A stretch of 64,000 bases of DNA from Vanrija pseudolonga. Taxonomy: Eukaryota > Basidiomycota > Tremellomycetes > Trichosporonales > Trichosporonaceae. The notes beneath the pieces were generated by a model, which searched no databases, had not been told where the DNA came from, and was given only the letters and a program-made list of their open reading frames with translations. Both the position numbers and the translations under genes were made by a program. The stretch is from assembly GCF_020906515.1 (NCBI RefSeq), contig NC_085850.1, positions 1,426,001 to 1,490,000 of the forward strand. Direction: 5' to 3'. Shown piece after piece: positions 32,939 to 45,667 of this stretch. The first letter of the stretch is position 1, and each line of letters opens with the position of its first letter.

Positions 32939-34840
32939 CTAGTTGTATCCACCTCGCCCGACTAAGCGCCAACGCCACACTCGGCCAAGAAGGCCTCCGC
33001 GCCCAGTCTCCCAATCTACACCGCCGGTCGCCGGATAGCTGCCCAGACCGCAGATATCGTCGACCACTCGTCTGGCGCTGCCGACGCATCCTTCCAGAAG
33101 AGGGATGCCAGGGTACACATACGATCCAGCCAGATAGATAAGCGGTGCCGGGTCGGCCCCGCGGGGTGGATGGAAGCCGACCAGAGTCTCCTTGCTTCGC
33201 AATGGGAGCGCACGCTCGAGCCGCGCAACGCCAAGAACCTGGTCTGGGTCGATCGGCACGACCGGGTTGGTCGTCTGCAGTACAAGGGGGTAGCCTGCAC
33301 TCTGCGGTGCGTGAACGAGGTGCGTCGCCATTGTGTACACTGCGTCTGGGGCAGGTTCGAAGAATGGCGTCGCACCGAGCTGAGATGGCAGCTTGCTGGG
33401 CGTGGGGCACGGCGAAGCGGGCGGGGATGCAGAGTTGGACGATGTAGGTGTCAGGAGCGGCGTCGAATCGGTGCTGCCTGTCGTGGTACCGTCGACGACC
33501 GCCTGGAAGAGGTTGATGTCACGCACGTTGCTGGCATGTGGCAGCACCGACGCCCTGTCCGTGTGCGTGATGACAATCGTCTCGCGGTAGGTCACATCCT
33601 CGAGCGCGCTCCTCATGCGCGCCACGCGCCGCGCTTCGGCCTTCTCGCCCTGCACCTTGAGGCTGGGCTCGAGGGTGCCGAGGAGGGAGCGGGCAACGCT
33701 GGCCGGGGTGGCGATGACCACACGGTCGACCTCGAGGTCGTCGCCGCCGTCGAGCGAGAGAACCAGCACGCGCCCGACGTTGGTCTTCCTGTACCGGATC
33801 GCACGGATCGCCGTGCCGAGCCGGATGTGGTCGGCGCCCTGCTTCCTCACGGGCTCCGAGAGGAGCTGCGCCACATCGCGTGCACTGCGCCCTGCGCCGA
33901 GCGTGTAGTGGCTTGTCCACACCCCTGCGTGGATATAGTCGAGCAAGTGGACGGCGGGGGTGCTCCACACATCGGCGTCTGTCATGGTTCCCACCGCCGA
34001 GAAAAGCGGAAGGACAATCTCAGCGGCGAACCACTTGAATGAATCTCCCAAGCTGGTGCGAGGGAGCCAGCGCACCGGCTGCTCGAGCGTGCCGGCCACG
34101 CTGTCGACCACGTCCCGGAACGTTGCGTACGAGCCCTTGCCATGCAGGAGGCCGAGCACGCCGTGCCAGTTGAAGAAGGAGATGACGAGGAGGACAAAAT
34201 AGCACACGGCGACGGTCGCAAACCTCAGGGCTGCTCGGGCAAACGCCGAGGGTGAGGACCACGCCGCGGAGGGTACGTTTGGAAGCGACACGCCTGACGC
34301 GCCGGCATGAATGAAGTACGTCTCGCGTGAGCTCGCCGCGCTGCGGATTGCGCTGGGCACGAGTGATGAGAAGGAGAACGCGTACGACTCGGGCTGCAGG
34401 CTGAGCCCCAGATGCCGGTACAGTGCGATGAGGAGGGGGTAGTACCCGCCCTGGAAGGAGCGCATGGGGACGTCGACGGCGATGGTCTCTGCCGAGTTGC
34501 CGGTCGCCGCCGCTCGCTTGCTCTTCGCGGGCGACATGGTGGGTGCGCGGGGCTTGCTGGGCGACAGTGGCGACACGTTGTTGACCTCGGTTGCGGAGCT
34601 ATCTCTCCGCGCGTCGAGCTCGACGCTGTATGCATGGAATCCGAGGCGCGGCGCCTGCGCGTGTCAGCCCCTGCCTGCCAGACAAGCAACCCCACACACC
34701 TTCTCGATAAGCCACACTTGTGCGCCCTCCCGCTGGAGGAGGTAGGCGGCGGCGAGGCCCGCCAAGCCCGACCCGACGACCGCGACGCGCGGAGCGTTGG
34801 GGCCGGGGCTTGTGCGGGCGGCGCCAGAGATACCGCTCAT
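32939..34840 (-). CDS. FAD-dependent amine oxidase-like oxidoreductase
   Basis: A 618-residue flavoprotein. Exons 34700-34840 and 32939-34654 join in phase over a 45-nt intron. The dinucleotide-binding motif VAVVGSGLAGLAAAYLL lies at residues 19-35, ending in IEK at 47. The order after it (HAYSVEL, then IAVDVPMRSFQGGYYPLLIALYRHLGL) follows the NAD/FAD-binding family of COG2907, related to phytoene desaturases and amine oxidases. The C-terminal FAD contact reads LIYLAGSYVYPGIPLLEGCVGSARRV. A hydrophobic stretch FATVAVCYFVLLVISFF suggests membrane attachment, and Ser/Pro-rich inserts break the middle. Substrate is unknown; in bacteria the family is linked to lipid (cyclopropane fatty acid) genes. 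Confidence 0.85.
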
Positions 34841-37800
34841 GTGTGCGGCGCTGGCGTGATTATAGAGGGAAGTCGTGTCGTCGTTGATGCAGATGGATGC
34901 GATGCGATGCGATGCGATGCAAGATGTGATGCGCTCCAAGGTCGGTGGTACGATTAATTTTATTACTTGTGAGCCAGGTGGACGTTGCAAGTGGAGGCGC
35001 GGTGTGGTGCGCAGTGCAGTGCAGTACGGTGGACTGGTATATCGTTATGTGCACGAAAAATGGTAGAGCCTTGGCACTTGCGTCAGTGGGGCAGGCGAGT
35101 GGGGAGGGCAGGGCGAGAGCAATGAACCATGACCGGTCCACTCTGGTCGGACCTTCGGCGCGGTGGCGCAGGAAGTCCCGGTTAGTCATCTGTTGGTGAG
35201 CATGCACGCGTCGGCAGCAGGCACAGTGCCCATCGGCCATGCTTCAACTCCGCTGCTGTGCATCGTCGCGGAGATCACTCCCCACGTCAGCCAGCTGATG
35301 TTGGAGCAGAAGCCAAGTGGGGTTGGGGAGTGGAGTGGGTAAAGTGGAGACGGCAGCCGAGGCAGTCATAAGCAGAGCAGCAGTACGGGGAACGCCGAGG
35401 CGTGTCGGACTTCCCGCCTCCAACGCGCGGCGCGGGTTGAAGTGAGCACTCGCGAGGTCGACATTGACCGTGTCTCAGTTCGTCATGCTGCTGACGATGG
35501 TCAGTCACTCAGAGCCACATGGATGGCCAGCTGGCCACGAGAGAGTCGCGTGCGACAAGCCTGGAGAGGTTGTCCATCACATGACCTCTTGTTGATGGGG
35601 TGCTCAAACACCAAACACGATGGCATGCCGACCAACCCATACCGACGGCCCAAACTGGCCAAACTTTGGTGCGACAACTACGAAAGGCTAGCTTTGGGTC
35701 CCCGTTCCTATTGTCGCATCGGATGGGACAAGCAAAGTGCGGAGGGTTGGCAAATTTCAAGGATTGTTGCTGGATTGCAGCGGTTCCACAGGTTGGGTGT
35801 GGCTCCCTGACGGCTGCGTGCTCCTCGCGCGCACGTCAAACACTGGCCAAGGAACGCATCTTCGTTTCATACCACTCTTGCAGTGTTATCTCAACCCCAA
35901 CTGACGGACACGATGCCCCACCCGAGCCAATGTTTGTTCACCCCTCAGGTTTATCTTTGACGGCAGCACGGGCTAGGCGTGCACGTCCATTGGGAAAGAT
36001 TACGACCGTTCCCACCTCATCCGCTCAGCAACAGATCGGTTCCGTCGTAACTAATACCCATCATTGCGGCTTGGCTAGATGCCTATTGTTTTCCTCAAGG
36101 CACAAGTGTGTATTAACCGGGTTCATCAGGCGACAGCGGACGACCAAACGGGGAGCGAGACGACCTGTAAGCAGCAGCAGCAGCAGCAGAGCGGCCGAAC
36201 CAACTCCGCGCTGAGCTGCGAACCTACCCCAGCGCGGCCGATACGTCGCGGCCATTGTGGCCCGCCACCCTTGCCGCAGGTGGTGGCTGGTCGCCGGGCC
36301 TGTCGGATGCAGTAGCCACATGCCCACTGTCCAGCCCTCCGGTTCGCAGTGCTGCACGACGAGGCAACGAGTATCATGTGGCTGTTCTTGGACACTACTT
36401 TGCAGCCCGCCATGCAATCTCATGGCCCGTGTTTGGCTCGCAAGTCGATGCCCATTTCCTGGCCGTGGGAATCGCGGATCGGGCGATTTGGTTTCGAGTT
36501 CCTGGTGGGTGCGCAAGTTTTGTTGATGGTGGACGGTGGACATGCAGGGGACAACCGTTGTTACTGGCCGTCGATGTTGACGACGACGGCCACGGCGAGG
36601 GGAAGGCATGTGGCGGCTTTCGGACAGTTGCTTCAGTCAGAGGAGGCATGAGGCAGAGCCACCGCCCAGGTACAGAAGGTTGCCACGTTGCTTGGTATCA
36701 GAGATCCACGCTTGGTTTTGCCCCGTTGAGTTTGACAGCAGCGTGTCTGGGCACAGTGCGGCAAGCACGGCGACCTAAACTTCTGGAAAAGCAAGGGATC
36801 AGGACCGCGGCCAAATTGTGACGCCGGCGACAAGGAACGCTCCGGGTTTTCCGAGAGCAGACAGGGCAGCCGCCAGAGGCCTCGAGGCTGCTGGGCGGCA
36901 ACCTGGGGTAGGTGACAACGTAATGTCGAGAGCACGCCAGTGCCGAAACAGGAAGGATCAAGTGACAAACACGACCGTTTCTTGCAGGTTTCAATGATCC
37001 CGCTAGGGGAAAACGTATCAGACTTCAGACCGAATAATGGTGCGTGCAGCCCGCAGCGGGACGAGTTGTGGGCGGCAGAGTCTCAGCTTGTGTCTCCCGG
37101 CGGGTCGTCTGTTGCTTGCCACCATCTCGTCGACTGCGCGCGGTAGTCGATCAGCAAGGCAAGCCGCTTCGGCACCGCCGAGAGACAGCAAAAGAAGAAA
37201 CAGCAGCGTGCAGGAACGCACGGTCAGCTGGGAGAGAAGGCAAGACGACGGGTCGCGTCCCGGCCGCCCGTCTGTAACGGGTAATGTAAGTTTCGAAACC
37301 TCGATACACTAATCTATAGCGGCTTCTACATCGATGTTAGAGTTCTCGGTACCATGTTACATGCCCAGTTCGATCAAGATATGCACAGTGGTCAGGGAGA
37401 CCAAGGTCTGTCGTGCTGTTCGTGGTCGTCCCCGACGCCGTGTGTGCGGCACCCGCCGCCCCGCCCAGCGAGCAACCCGCCTGCGCGACCCAGACTGGCA
37501 GCACTGAGCTGATGACGCGGCACATCGAAGCAAGTGCTTGCTTGCCCAGTCAGACCACCCACTAGCAACAGTGGTGCGCTTGGTTTAGACCACCCGGGAG
37601 CACCGCTCATCTCCATCGTTACCGCCAGGCTTGCCCGCCCGCCCGTCCCCCGCTGCCTCCCTCCCCCTCTTGGAGCGTATCCGCGGAAATAGTCAAGGTG
37701 GGATTTTATCCTTTCCTAGTTTCCCACCCCACGCGACGACCGAAAATTCATTCATTTCATCGGCGCCGCCGGCTGGCTGGCTGCCGCTCCACTCACTCGG

Positions 37801-39494
37801 TTAGATGTGCGCGCACAAGGGAGGTTGAGAGAGGTACTGTTGGTGGCGCTGTGCAGATCACCCTCCGGGCGAGGTGGCCCCGCAAGGCTGTAGACGGCTG
37901 TCGGTCGCCCCTCGGCTGGCATGCATTCAATCCTCGGCTGTAGTTGTCATCCTCGGCGGCTTAGGGCTCAGGCTCAGAGCGCCACGCCACGTAAAGTCCT
38001 AGTTGCGCCGCCGCCGCAGACCTTAGCTTGCCTCCTCGCCGCCTTGCCATGCGGCCCTATTCAAATGCAGCGCTGCCGCTACCCAAAGTGAAATCCAGGC
38101 CAAACGACGAAACCTTAGGACGGGTTACTAACCGACCGTTTCGAGTGTGTCATTGCCCTAGACGGATGAACTTGTCGGCGCAGTGGGGATGCAGACCTTG
38201 GCTGTGTGTCCTGGCCGCCGTCCCTCAGCTGGCGTGTGCACACGGCCATGCCCTGGTCGTCATCCGAGACAAGAGATTGTCGGAGGGGCTTCGGCGGGCG
38301 AAGCAACAGGTCTGCCTCCAGGGCGAGCGACCAAATGTCCAGCCTCAACTGTGCTACTCGGTCATGGCAAGGTCTTGTTGCCGCTGCTCGTCTCCCTGCC
38401 TATCCGAGCCAGGCGGCGCCGCCATGAACGCACGCCTTGGCGGATCGTCTCAACTGACGATGCCGTGAGACATCGGCCTGGTTTTTTTTTTCTTCTCGCA
38501 GTCGTCCCTGTGATTCATGCACCCCATCCTCCCACTCGACGATCCCTCGTTTGGCGCTTGAGCCCTGTTGTTGGTGCGTGCAGTCGTGTGCTCTGCATGC
38601 ACTACCGCCCTCTAATGGCCAGCCACCAAGCAGCGGCACTCGTCTTGTGCGCCTCTGTGGTTCCTCGCTGCTTGCTTGCCTGCCTTGCCTTGCTTGCCCA
38701 GTCGGCAATGCAGGCGAATGGTCTCTTCTCCCTGCTTGAGCCACATGTGTGCTCCTAGAGTTTACAGATGTGTCGTGCGGTCGTCCCCGTTGGCGCCCAC
38801 CCCGGTGCCGCGGCGCACGGCGGCTCCAACAAGGAACATTCCTCAAACCAAGCCTCTCCAATGCAGCCATAGTACCTTGTTACACAACCTTGTACCCAGC
38901 GTTAACAACCTGGGGTCCCATCTTGTCGTATCGTATCTGTCACGTCGCTCGTCTCAGGTGTCGTCGGCGGCGCTGGATGGCGGCGGCGGGTTCGATCACG
39001 AAACTCGTGGCTTGACACACCAAGCAGCCAGTGGGTTTTCCCCGAGGACCTGACCTGGTTCCTCTGTCCGGTTGCTTGTTACTATTGCAGCTGCTTGTGC
39101 CGAGTGCGTCGGCGAAACCCAAACGTGCTGATGGTCTGCCTCTGGCGTCCTGTCGGCTGATGCGTCTGTCTTGCGGGTCTTGCTGCGTCCGATGTCACTG
39201 CTGCGTCATGCCCTCCTTGCCGCCCCTGTTGCTCTACCGAAAAATGTCCACCCAGCCCTGACGACCCGTGCAGGTCGGTCGCTCCCGTCTACCTTAGCGT
39301 CGTGAGAGCCCCAGAGTCTGGAACGGGTCGCTATCCTGCACCTCCTCACCTCGTTGTCGCCGCCACCGCGCGGGGCGGCAAGCGTCTTGTCTGATGCCTG
39401 ACCGGCTGCCTGTGCATACGCAGAGTGTAAACAACGAAACGGTCCCGGGACCCGTTGGGACTCGTTTGTGTCCCATCCGACAAGCCATGGGATG
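34841..39494. other. Large gene-poor region
   Basis: About 4.65 kb without a gene I can support on either strand; the open frames are short and rich in Arg, Cys and Trp, as expected by chance. It begins with the oxidoreductase leader (with a GATGC repeat). Landmarks are a T10 run at 38482-38491 followed 8 bases later by CAG, and several CAG-repeat and TGCTTGC-rich patches. Plus-strand ATGs occur about every 50-60 bases just upstream of the ATG-free block that follows. It may hold regulatory DNA for the bZIP gene or an untranslated RNA. Confidence 0.4.
34896..34920. repeat. Pentanucleotide repeat, five copies of GATGC
   Basis: Five perfect GATGC units lie 56-80 bp upstream of the oxidoreductase ATG. 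On that strand they read GCATC and add no ATG. Confidence 0.9.
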
Positions 39495-40573
39495 CGTTTT
39501 GGGTGAAATCTCAAAACACCAGAGCAGGACATCTCAACTCGAAACCCAACCCGACAGGCCGCAATCTCACGAAACTAGACAGCCATACCCTTTCAGACTG
39601 GCCTGCTGGCTTTTTTTTTTTTCTTGACCTCGTGCTGCATCAGAAACCCTGGGACGGTCGAAACAGCTCTCCCCAAGGTGGTCCTGATCCGTGGTCGTTT
39701 GTGGGCTTGCCGTCTGCCGCATCGCAGGGCAACCAAACCTCGTTCGTCTCCGTAACTAACCCCTTCGCGCCTCCCGCCCTGGGCGATCGGCAGGTCAAAT
39801 CCCCGAGGTCGTTCGCCAGGTGGGTGGTGCGGCTGCTTCAGCTGCTGGCTGGCTGTTGCCGCCTACATACTCTTGCCTGCTGCCGCCTTGCCTTGCCCCC
39901 TCCTGCTTGGCCGCATCCCCCGGACCGGCTGCAGCTCTGCCTCCCTTGCTCTCTGCTTCCCTCGTCAGGAAGGCCGACAGCTCCAGGCATCAGGCAGCAG
40001 CAGCGTCAGACGTCAAACCCACCCCACCCCACCCACATCTGCCCTCAATCCTAGATCTCTCAAACAGGCTGCTCCCAGGTCCATCGCCGCCGCTCGCTCA
40101 AAACCCGGAGCATCCTTAGACTCGACCAGCATCATTCCGTCGTCGCCTGCGTCTGGCCGCTACCTTGCCTTGCATACAACAGGCGCGCACGTAGTCAACA
40201 CCACCACTACCACCACCACCACCACCATCACCACACCCCCCCGCACACACGAGCGCTCTTGAGACCACATCTATCGCTGTGCTTGCGTTCACCAGCACGC
40301 GCCGCTGCTGCCTGACCCCCTCGCACACGCCAAGTGGTCGCTCCCAACTTTTTGGTCCCAGTGGCACTGTGGCGTATAGCTCGTCACTTCACTACCGACC
40401 GCTCCCGTCCCGTCGTCGACGAGAGGGAGATACATACCCGTCACCAGCTTCCCGGTAGCCGCAACGTCCCCACTGTGACGAGCGACTCCACCACGGTACC
40501 TACGCATAAATATACAACCACCTTGTGGAGCTCCCCTCGACCCCCCATTTACACCGTGACGCTACTCGCTACT
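39495..40573 (+). promoter_or_regulatory. Putative 1.08-kb ATG-free 5' leader of the bZIP gene
   Basis: No ATG occurs on the plus strand across these 1079 bases, while ATG triplets are frequent just upstream (two at 39487 and 39492, more every 50-60 bases before). About ten would be expected by chance. CAT triplets are present, so the loss is strand-specific. The block is pyrimidine-rich, starts close to a T12 run (39611-39622), and carries a CCA-repeat near 40200-40235. This is the signature of a long mRNA leader selected against upstream starts. Confidence 0.6.
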
Positions 40574-42059
40574 ATGCAACGGGCCGCACCACTGGGAGGC
40601 GGCGCCGGTGGACCTGGAGGCCCCGATGATGGCGACAATCGCTCTCGGAACGCAAAGGCGCAGCGTAGGCATCGTGAAAAGCGCAAGGCACATCTCAAAA
40701 TGGTGAGTAAAAGATAGATAGCAAGTGCACCTCCGCCATCAGCGAGTGTGCCTTGAGAGATTTACCTCATGGTTTGGAACACTAACCCCTGCCCTTCCCC
40801 CCCACTCTTTACATCGTCGTCGTTATCAATACTCGATATCAACAATGCGTGCGCACATCAACACAGCTCGAAGAGTCTGTCCAAGTACTCCAGGCCCAGC
40901 TGGAGGAAGCTCGGCGGCAACTGAGCAACGCGGCGTACGGTGGTGGACGAATCGGCTACTCGCCCGAGCCCAAGAACGTCGGACAAATGGCCCAGGAAAA
41001 TGCATACCTGCGAGACGAGAACGCCGACCTTCGACGCCAGCTCTATGCACTCCGGGCAGGAGGGCCCTACCCAGATCCATCAGGCCGACCACCCGTACCA
41101 TTGGGCTCGGAGCCCATGTCTGACGTCAAGACCGAGAGCGCCACCCCAACCTATGGTGTCTACCCTGCCGGCACCGTGGTTTCACCTCCGCGTATGCCGT
41201 CCTCATCTCACGGCCGCACCATGTCTCACCCAGGCGACTTTGTTCGAGTGAGTTGTGTGCTATGCAGGCTGCATACACTGCCGCACAAGACACTCGCGCT
41301 AAAGCGGGCAGCTGACATGGCAGGACCCCGCCGCCGAGTCGGGCAGTGCCTCGAGCACGTCCTCGTACCCCCCTCCCCTGTACCAGTTTGGCACCATTGT
41401 TGGCGAGGAGAAGGGCTGGGGACAGCAGAGCATCTCGCGTCACCCGCAGCGTGCCTCGAGCACCAGCTCGTCGCGTAGCCGCATGCTCTCGACGTCGTCT
41501 GTAAGTAGCGGTTGGCATTCACTTCCTCAAGACCCTCAAGGCTCACACTGGCACCAGGCGCCATCGGCTTCCCCCTACGTCACTTCGGCCCCGTTCCCCA
41601 CCGACCCACGGGCCCATGCTCTGTCGACGCCCACGCAGCCCTACCCGGTGCGTTACGAGTCGGTCGGCTACCCGGCAGCGCCGCCACCACACAACCTGCC
41701 CCGATCGGCCGTCGCGTCGTCGAGCGCAGCTGGCGGCGGCCTGTACACCCACGGCGCTGCTCCAACGGCCTACGTTGCTCGTGCGGACGGCGACGTTACC
41801 TGGGGCCCGGACGTGAGTTCGGTTACGCCGACAGCCCCAGCCACGGCGACGCTCTATGCCCCGCCGGGAGCTGGCGCCGTTGGAGCCGCTGGGGTGCAGC
41901 AGCCACCCGCGCCCGTTGGAGCCCACCCCTGACCTGAACCCCCAGACGACGGCCAGCCCAGCAATCCCACAAGGACCGACAGCGGAACACGCCGCGTACC
42001 CCGTCGCAGGATTCAGCCAACCGCAACCCGAGGGCTGGCGCACAAGCCCACACCACTAG
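40574..42059 (+). CDS. bZIP transcription factor
   Basis: A DNA-binding regulator. Exons 40574-40702, 40867-41247, 41324-41500, 41558-41893 and 41946-42059 give 378 residues. The basic region is NAKAQRRHREKRK (about residues 25-37), with the bZIP spacing of Asn and Arg; it resembles fungal AP-1-like proteins but has His where Yap1 has Phe. The leucine zipper follows with LEESVQVLQAQLEEARRQL, and a second coiled coil holds NAYLRDENADLRRQL. The rest is Ser/Pro/Ala-rich and disordered. Intron 4 (41894-41945) has a plain GTGCAG donor but a good CTGAC branch; if it is not spliced the protein stops at 41932 with 353 residues. I favour splicing because the added end (PVAGFSQPQPEGWRTSPHH) looks real. 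Target genes cannot be told. Confidence 0.87.
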
Positions 42060-45000
42060 AGTTTTGTTCTTTCCTTCTTCGCTCTCGCGTCTACCGTCTT
42101 TTGTCTCTGTTTCATGCTCTTTTGTCGCCTCTCTCGCTCTCTCGCCTACCCCGACATGGACGGGTATAATGGCCTTGGCCGACGTCGCGTCTTACGCAGC
42201 TATAAACCTATTCAACAGGAGCGCCGCGTCGGGCCCGTCATCGCGCTACAACTAGCTCCATCGCGACCCCCACTGTAACAATACAGCCGACTCGAACACT
42301 TTAGACTCAAGAACATGGTTATTCAGTGCTTGGCAGCGGTAATCAAGGACGGCTGTCTGCCTAAGCTACGGCCGATCACTCTCTTGCACTCGACACAAAG
42401 GACAATGGGTTATTACCGGGTTTTTCTCTCTTCCTCTCTTGTGTTCTCTCTCTCTCTCTGTGTGTCTCCCTTCTCTCCCCGTTCCGTTTCTCTCGCCTCG
42501 TGTCTCCAACCCCGCAGTGCTAGTAGCTTTTTCAGCCTGCCCCAGACGCGCGCTAGTCGGCTCTGCTAGCATAGATGCGCGATTGGCTTTCTTTCGAGCT
42601 AGTCACCGCCGCCCCCCCCCGCTGCAGCACTCCGGCATGCCGCGCGCCACATAACTGTACCATAGCATACTTTTCGGCACCCGCAAGCGAGCCGCAATGC
42701 GTCACGACCATGTGCCGCTATGCATTTATCGTCCTTGTCGCCGTTGGCGTCGGGGCAAGATGGCTTGCACACCAAGGTGTGGCTTCTTGCTCTTGGCGAG
42801 CAACAAACACTCTATCTCATGAATGGCAGATAGAGTTTGCGTACGTGATCCACCGCATGGTTGCTCAATTGTTCTCGTTCTGCGCCTTTGCCGCGGCCGA
42901 AGGGCTTAACGGCTCACATTAGGCCCGGGCTACCACCACCCACCCACCCACCCACCTGAGAGCTCCAGACCGCCCGAAACTTGGAGCGTGAAACGATCGA
43001 ATATATCCTCGCTAGCGAGAACAAGTGGGTGGGGTGTGGCATCACGAGGATGGCAGTTGGCATGCACGCGCACCCTGGTCGACTACCGCGGCTTGGGTCG
43101 CGGCCCGCACCCACAACCGCATGAGCCGTGCGCAGCACTAGTGCATGTGGGTCTTGTCGACATGGTCACCGCCGCCATCGCCGCCGCCATGGGTGTCTCG
43201 GGCCGCTTTCGTCCTGCGCCACATGGAAGGTGATCAATAGGCCGGGCCCACCTCGGCGAATGTAAGTTTGTTCGAATCAATCAATCACTCAATCCAATCT
43301 CTCCGCGCCGCGCCCTCCCGGAATCACAGCCGGAAGTGATCCGACACATGTAGATGCCCAGCAGATCATCACATACCTGAGGCTATTGCCCTCGGGTAAG
43401 GGCATTGATTGCGTTGTGGCCGGCATGGGTGGGACGAAAAACCAAGGGAATGCCACATGCTCTTGGGTCATCTGTACGTTGTGCTGACGTTGGTCGCTAC
43501 TGGAACGCTTGGACATTGTGCACTGCCCCAACAAGACTGTGAAACGATGCCCCAATGCCACCTGTTCCAAACCCAAATGTGAAGCGACGTCGACGCCTGG
43601 ACCGACCAGCATAAAGAGTGGGCGGCGCGGCGCTGGGGGTGGGTCCGGATCGGCAGCCCACCAGCCAGCGCCGCCAGTCGTCCACGCTCCAAGCTCCAAG
43701 CTCCAAGCTCAGCTCCATCAACAAGTCACCCGAGCCGGCCGGGTTCGATATGGGGTCGGACAGCTGGCTAGAAACCTGCTCGCGGCGGCCACACGGCGCA
43801 CACATGCGTGCACTGGTCAGGGTGAAAGATGGGATGGAGCAGGGCCAAGGACTCCTGTCTCTCGCGGTCATGCCATGGAGCAGCAGAGCGCACGAACGGT
43901 CAGCCAGCCCCAAAGAACACAAACCCACGCACGACGCACGCTAGATCACCAAACTGCTCATGATCAATTGATTTTTGACCTGAGAGCCTGACGACGTCCG
44001 CTGACGATGGCGACTACCAGCCTCCGACGACCCAAGCGCAGCGGCTGGACGTTCCGACCGATTCCAGTCGACTCTGTTGCCCAGGTAGCAGATAGAGTTT
44101 GGCCCCAAACCTCTGCACCTTTGCCAGCTTGGGTAGCTAGGTATTGTTTCGTCTTTTCGCCCACACAATACACCCCGTCCCCGCTTGATTAACTGCGCTG
44201 TGTCGTCGTGGCCACCGCCTTAGTCGTGGGTGTGGGTGACTTGCACCAGCAGCAACACCAGCAGGCAGCAGCACCACATCCCTTCCACTGGAACATACGT
44301 CACAGGTTCCGTGTCCTCTTCTCTCCCTGCCGGGAAACCCGAGGGCAAAACAATTCAGGCCTCATCTCACCGCAGCAGCTGCAGCTGCAGCGCTGGCGAC
44401 GGCGGTGGTGAGAATATTGGGACCTGGCAGATGACATGACCTGACTGACATGGGTCGGACCTGACCTGGGAACGGACCTGAACCTGGGTCCTGGGCGGGG
44501 GTTACGTCTGCCTGCTTTAGCTGCACGCCTCGGGGTCGACCTCGTTTGGCGGCAAAAACTGGGTTTGGGTCCATTTTGATGCCTGCTGCTTCATGTTCGA
44601 TTTGGCTTTGGCTGGCTTTGGCTGGCTGGCCGCCAGCTCGATGGCCGTTCGTCGTCGTCGAACAGGCTTTTGCTCGCTCACGACGGCCAAAACGTGGCGG
44701 CACAGGCACCCGGTTAGTCGTAAGGTAGAGTTTGGTGCCCGCCAGCCAGCACTGCTCGACCCGTCATGCATCACTCGTTCCTATGGCGCAGACGGCACGA
44801 ACGGGCACACGACTCCACACCCGTTAACTTTAGATGTGACTGTGGGTGGGTGGGTGCGGGCTCCTAGCTGCTCAGCTGGCTGCTAGCTAGCTCAGCGCCG
44901 GCGAGTTACAAGTTACAAGTTTCGTTTCGGGCACAGCAGAAGCCCGCTGACGCATCATCAGACGACCACGCTAGTCGGGCGGCGGGTGGGAGGCCGGTGG

Positions 45001-45667
45001 ATATGGTCACTGCCCGGCTCGTACTCCGACTGCCGAGGGGGCGGGCCCGAGGCGGGCGGGCTGGCTCCAATGTATCATCTTCGTTTGCAAGAGTTGCCCA
45101 CCTCTCACACGATTGTACCCCGAGCAAGAGCGGCAGTTCGCAGCTCACACGGCGCACTCCCAGTGCACACCGGACGCACACTCGAAACCCACGACGCACA
45201 AATCCTCCTGCCACCCAGATCAACTCTGATAGCGTTCCGGCGATTGTCCCTCCTTGACGACCAAATCTTTTCCAGCCACACGGCAGGCAAGTGTGCAGGG
45301 CCAGCGCCCACTGGCCACTGCACATGCCAATGGAGCTCACATGCTTCTTGGTTCCTACGGAATGCACGGGTGTCACTGGGCAACAAACAGTTGGGGGTAA
45401 CGGTGAGTGACCACCGCATCAGAGTGGCGCATTGGCGATGCCACATGCAGTGGTGGGGTAGTGGCATTCACCTTGTGCGGCATCTGAGCGCTGTTGGCCG
45501 ACTATCGTTTCACCAGAGGCCATGGAGGCAATCCAGCGTGCTCTGATCAACACCAGTAATGGTAGTACATCTAGTAGGGGAGCAATCAATCTACAATGCA
45601 ACAATGAGTGCAGGACAAGCTGCTTTGCAGCAGTCCTATACAGGCGACGAACTGGTGGATACAAGAG
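42060..45667. other. Gene-poor region between bZIP and NT-C2 genes
   Basis: About 3.6 kb with no gene I can support. Both flanking genes end here, so it needs no promoter for either. It holds low-complexity DNA: a CT run near 42430-42470, CCCA repeats near 42940-42960, three copies of GCTCCAA near 43686-43708, and a TTTGGCTTTGGCTGGC-like patch near 44600-44630. The ACCTG-rich stretch at 44440-44500 has many near-copies of ACCTG/GGGT. It may contain an untranslated RNA gene, but nothing proves one. Confidence 0.4.

Noticed and set aside
41915-41945. A 31-nt intron at the end of the bZIP gene
   Set aside because: The donor GTTGGA is poor; the 52-nt choice beginning 41894 restores the same downstream frame with a more usual donor.
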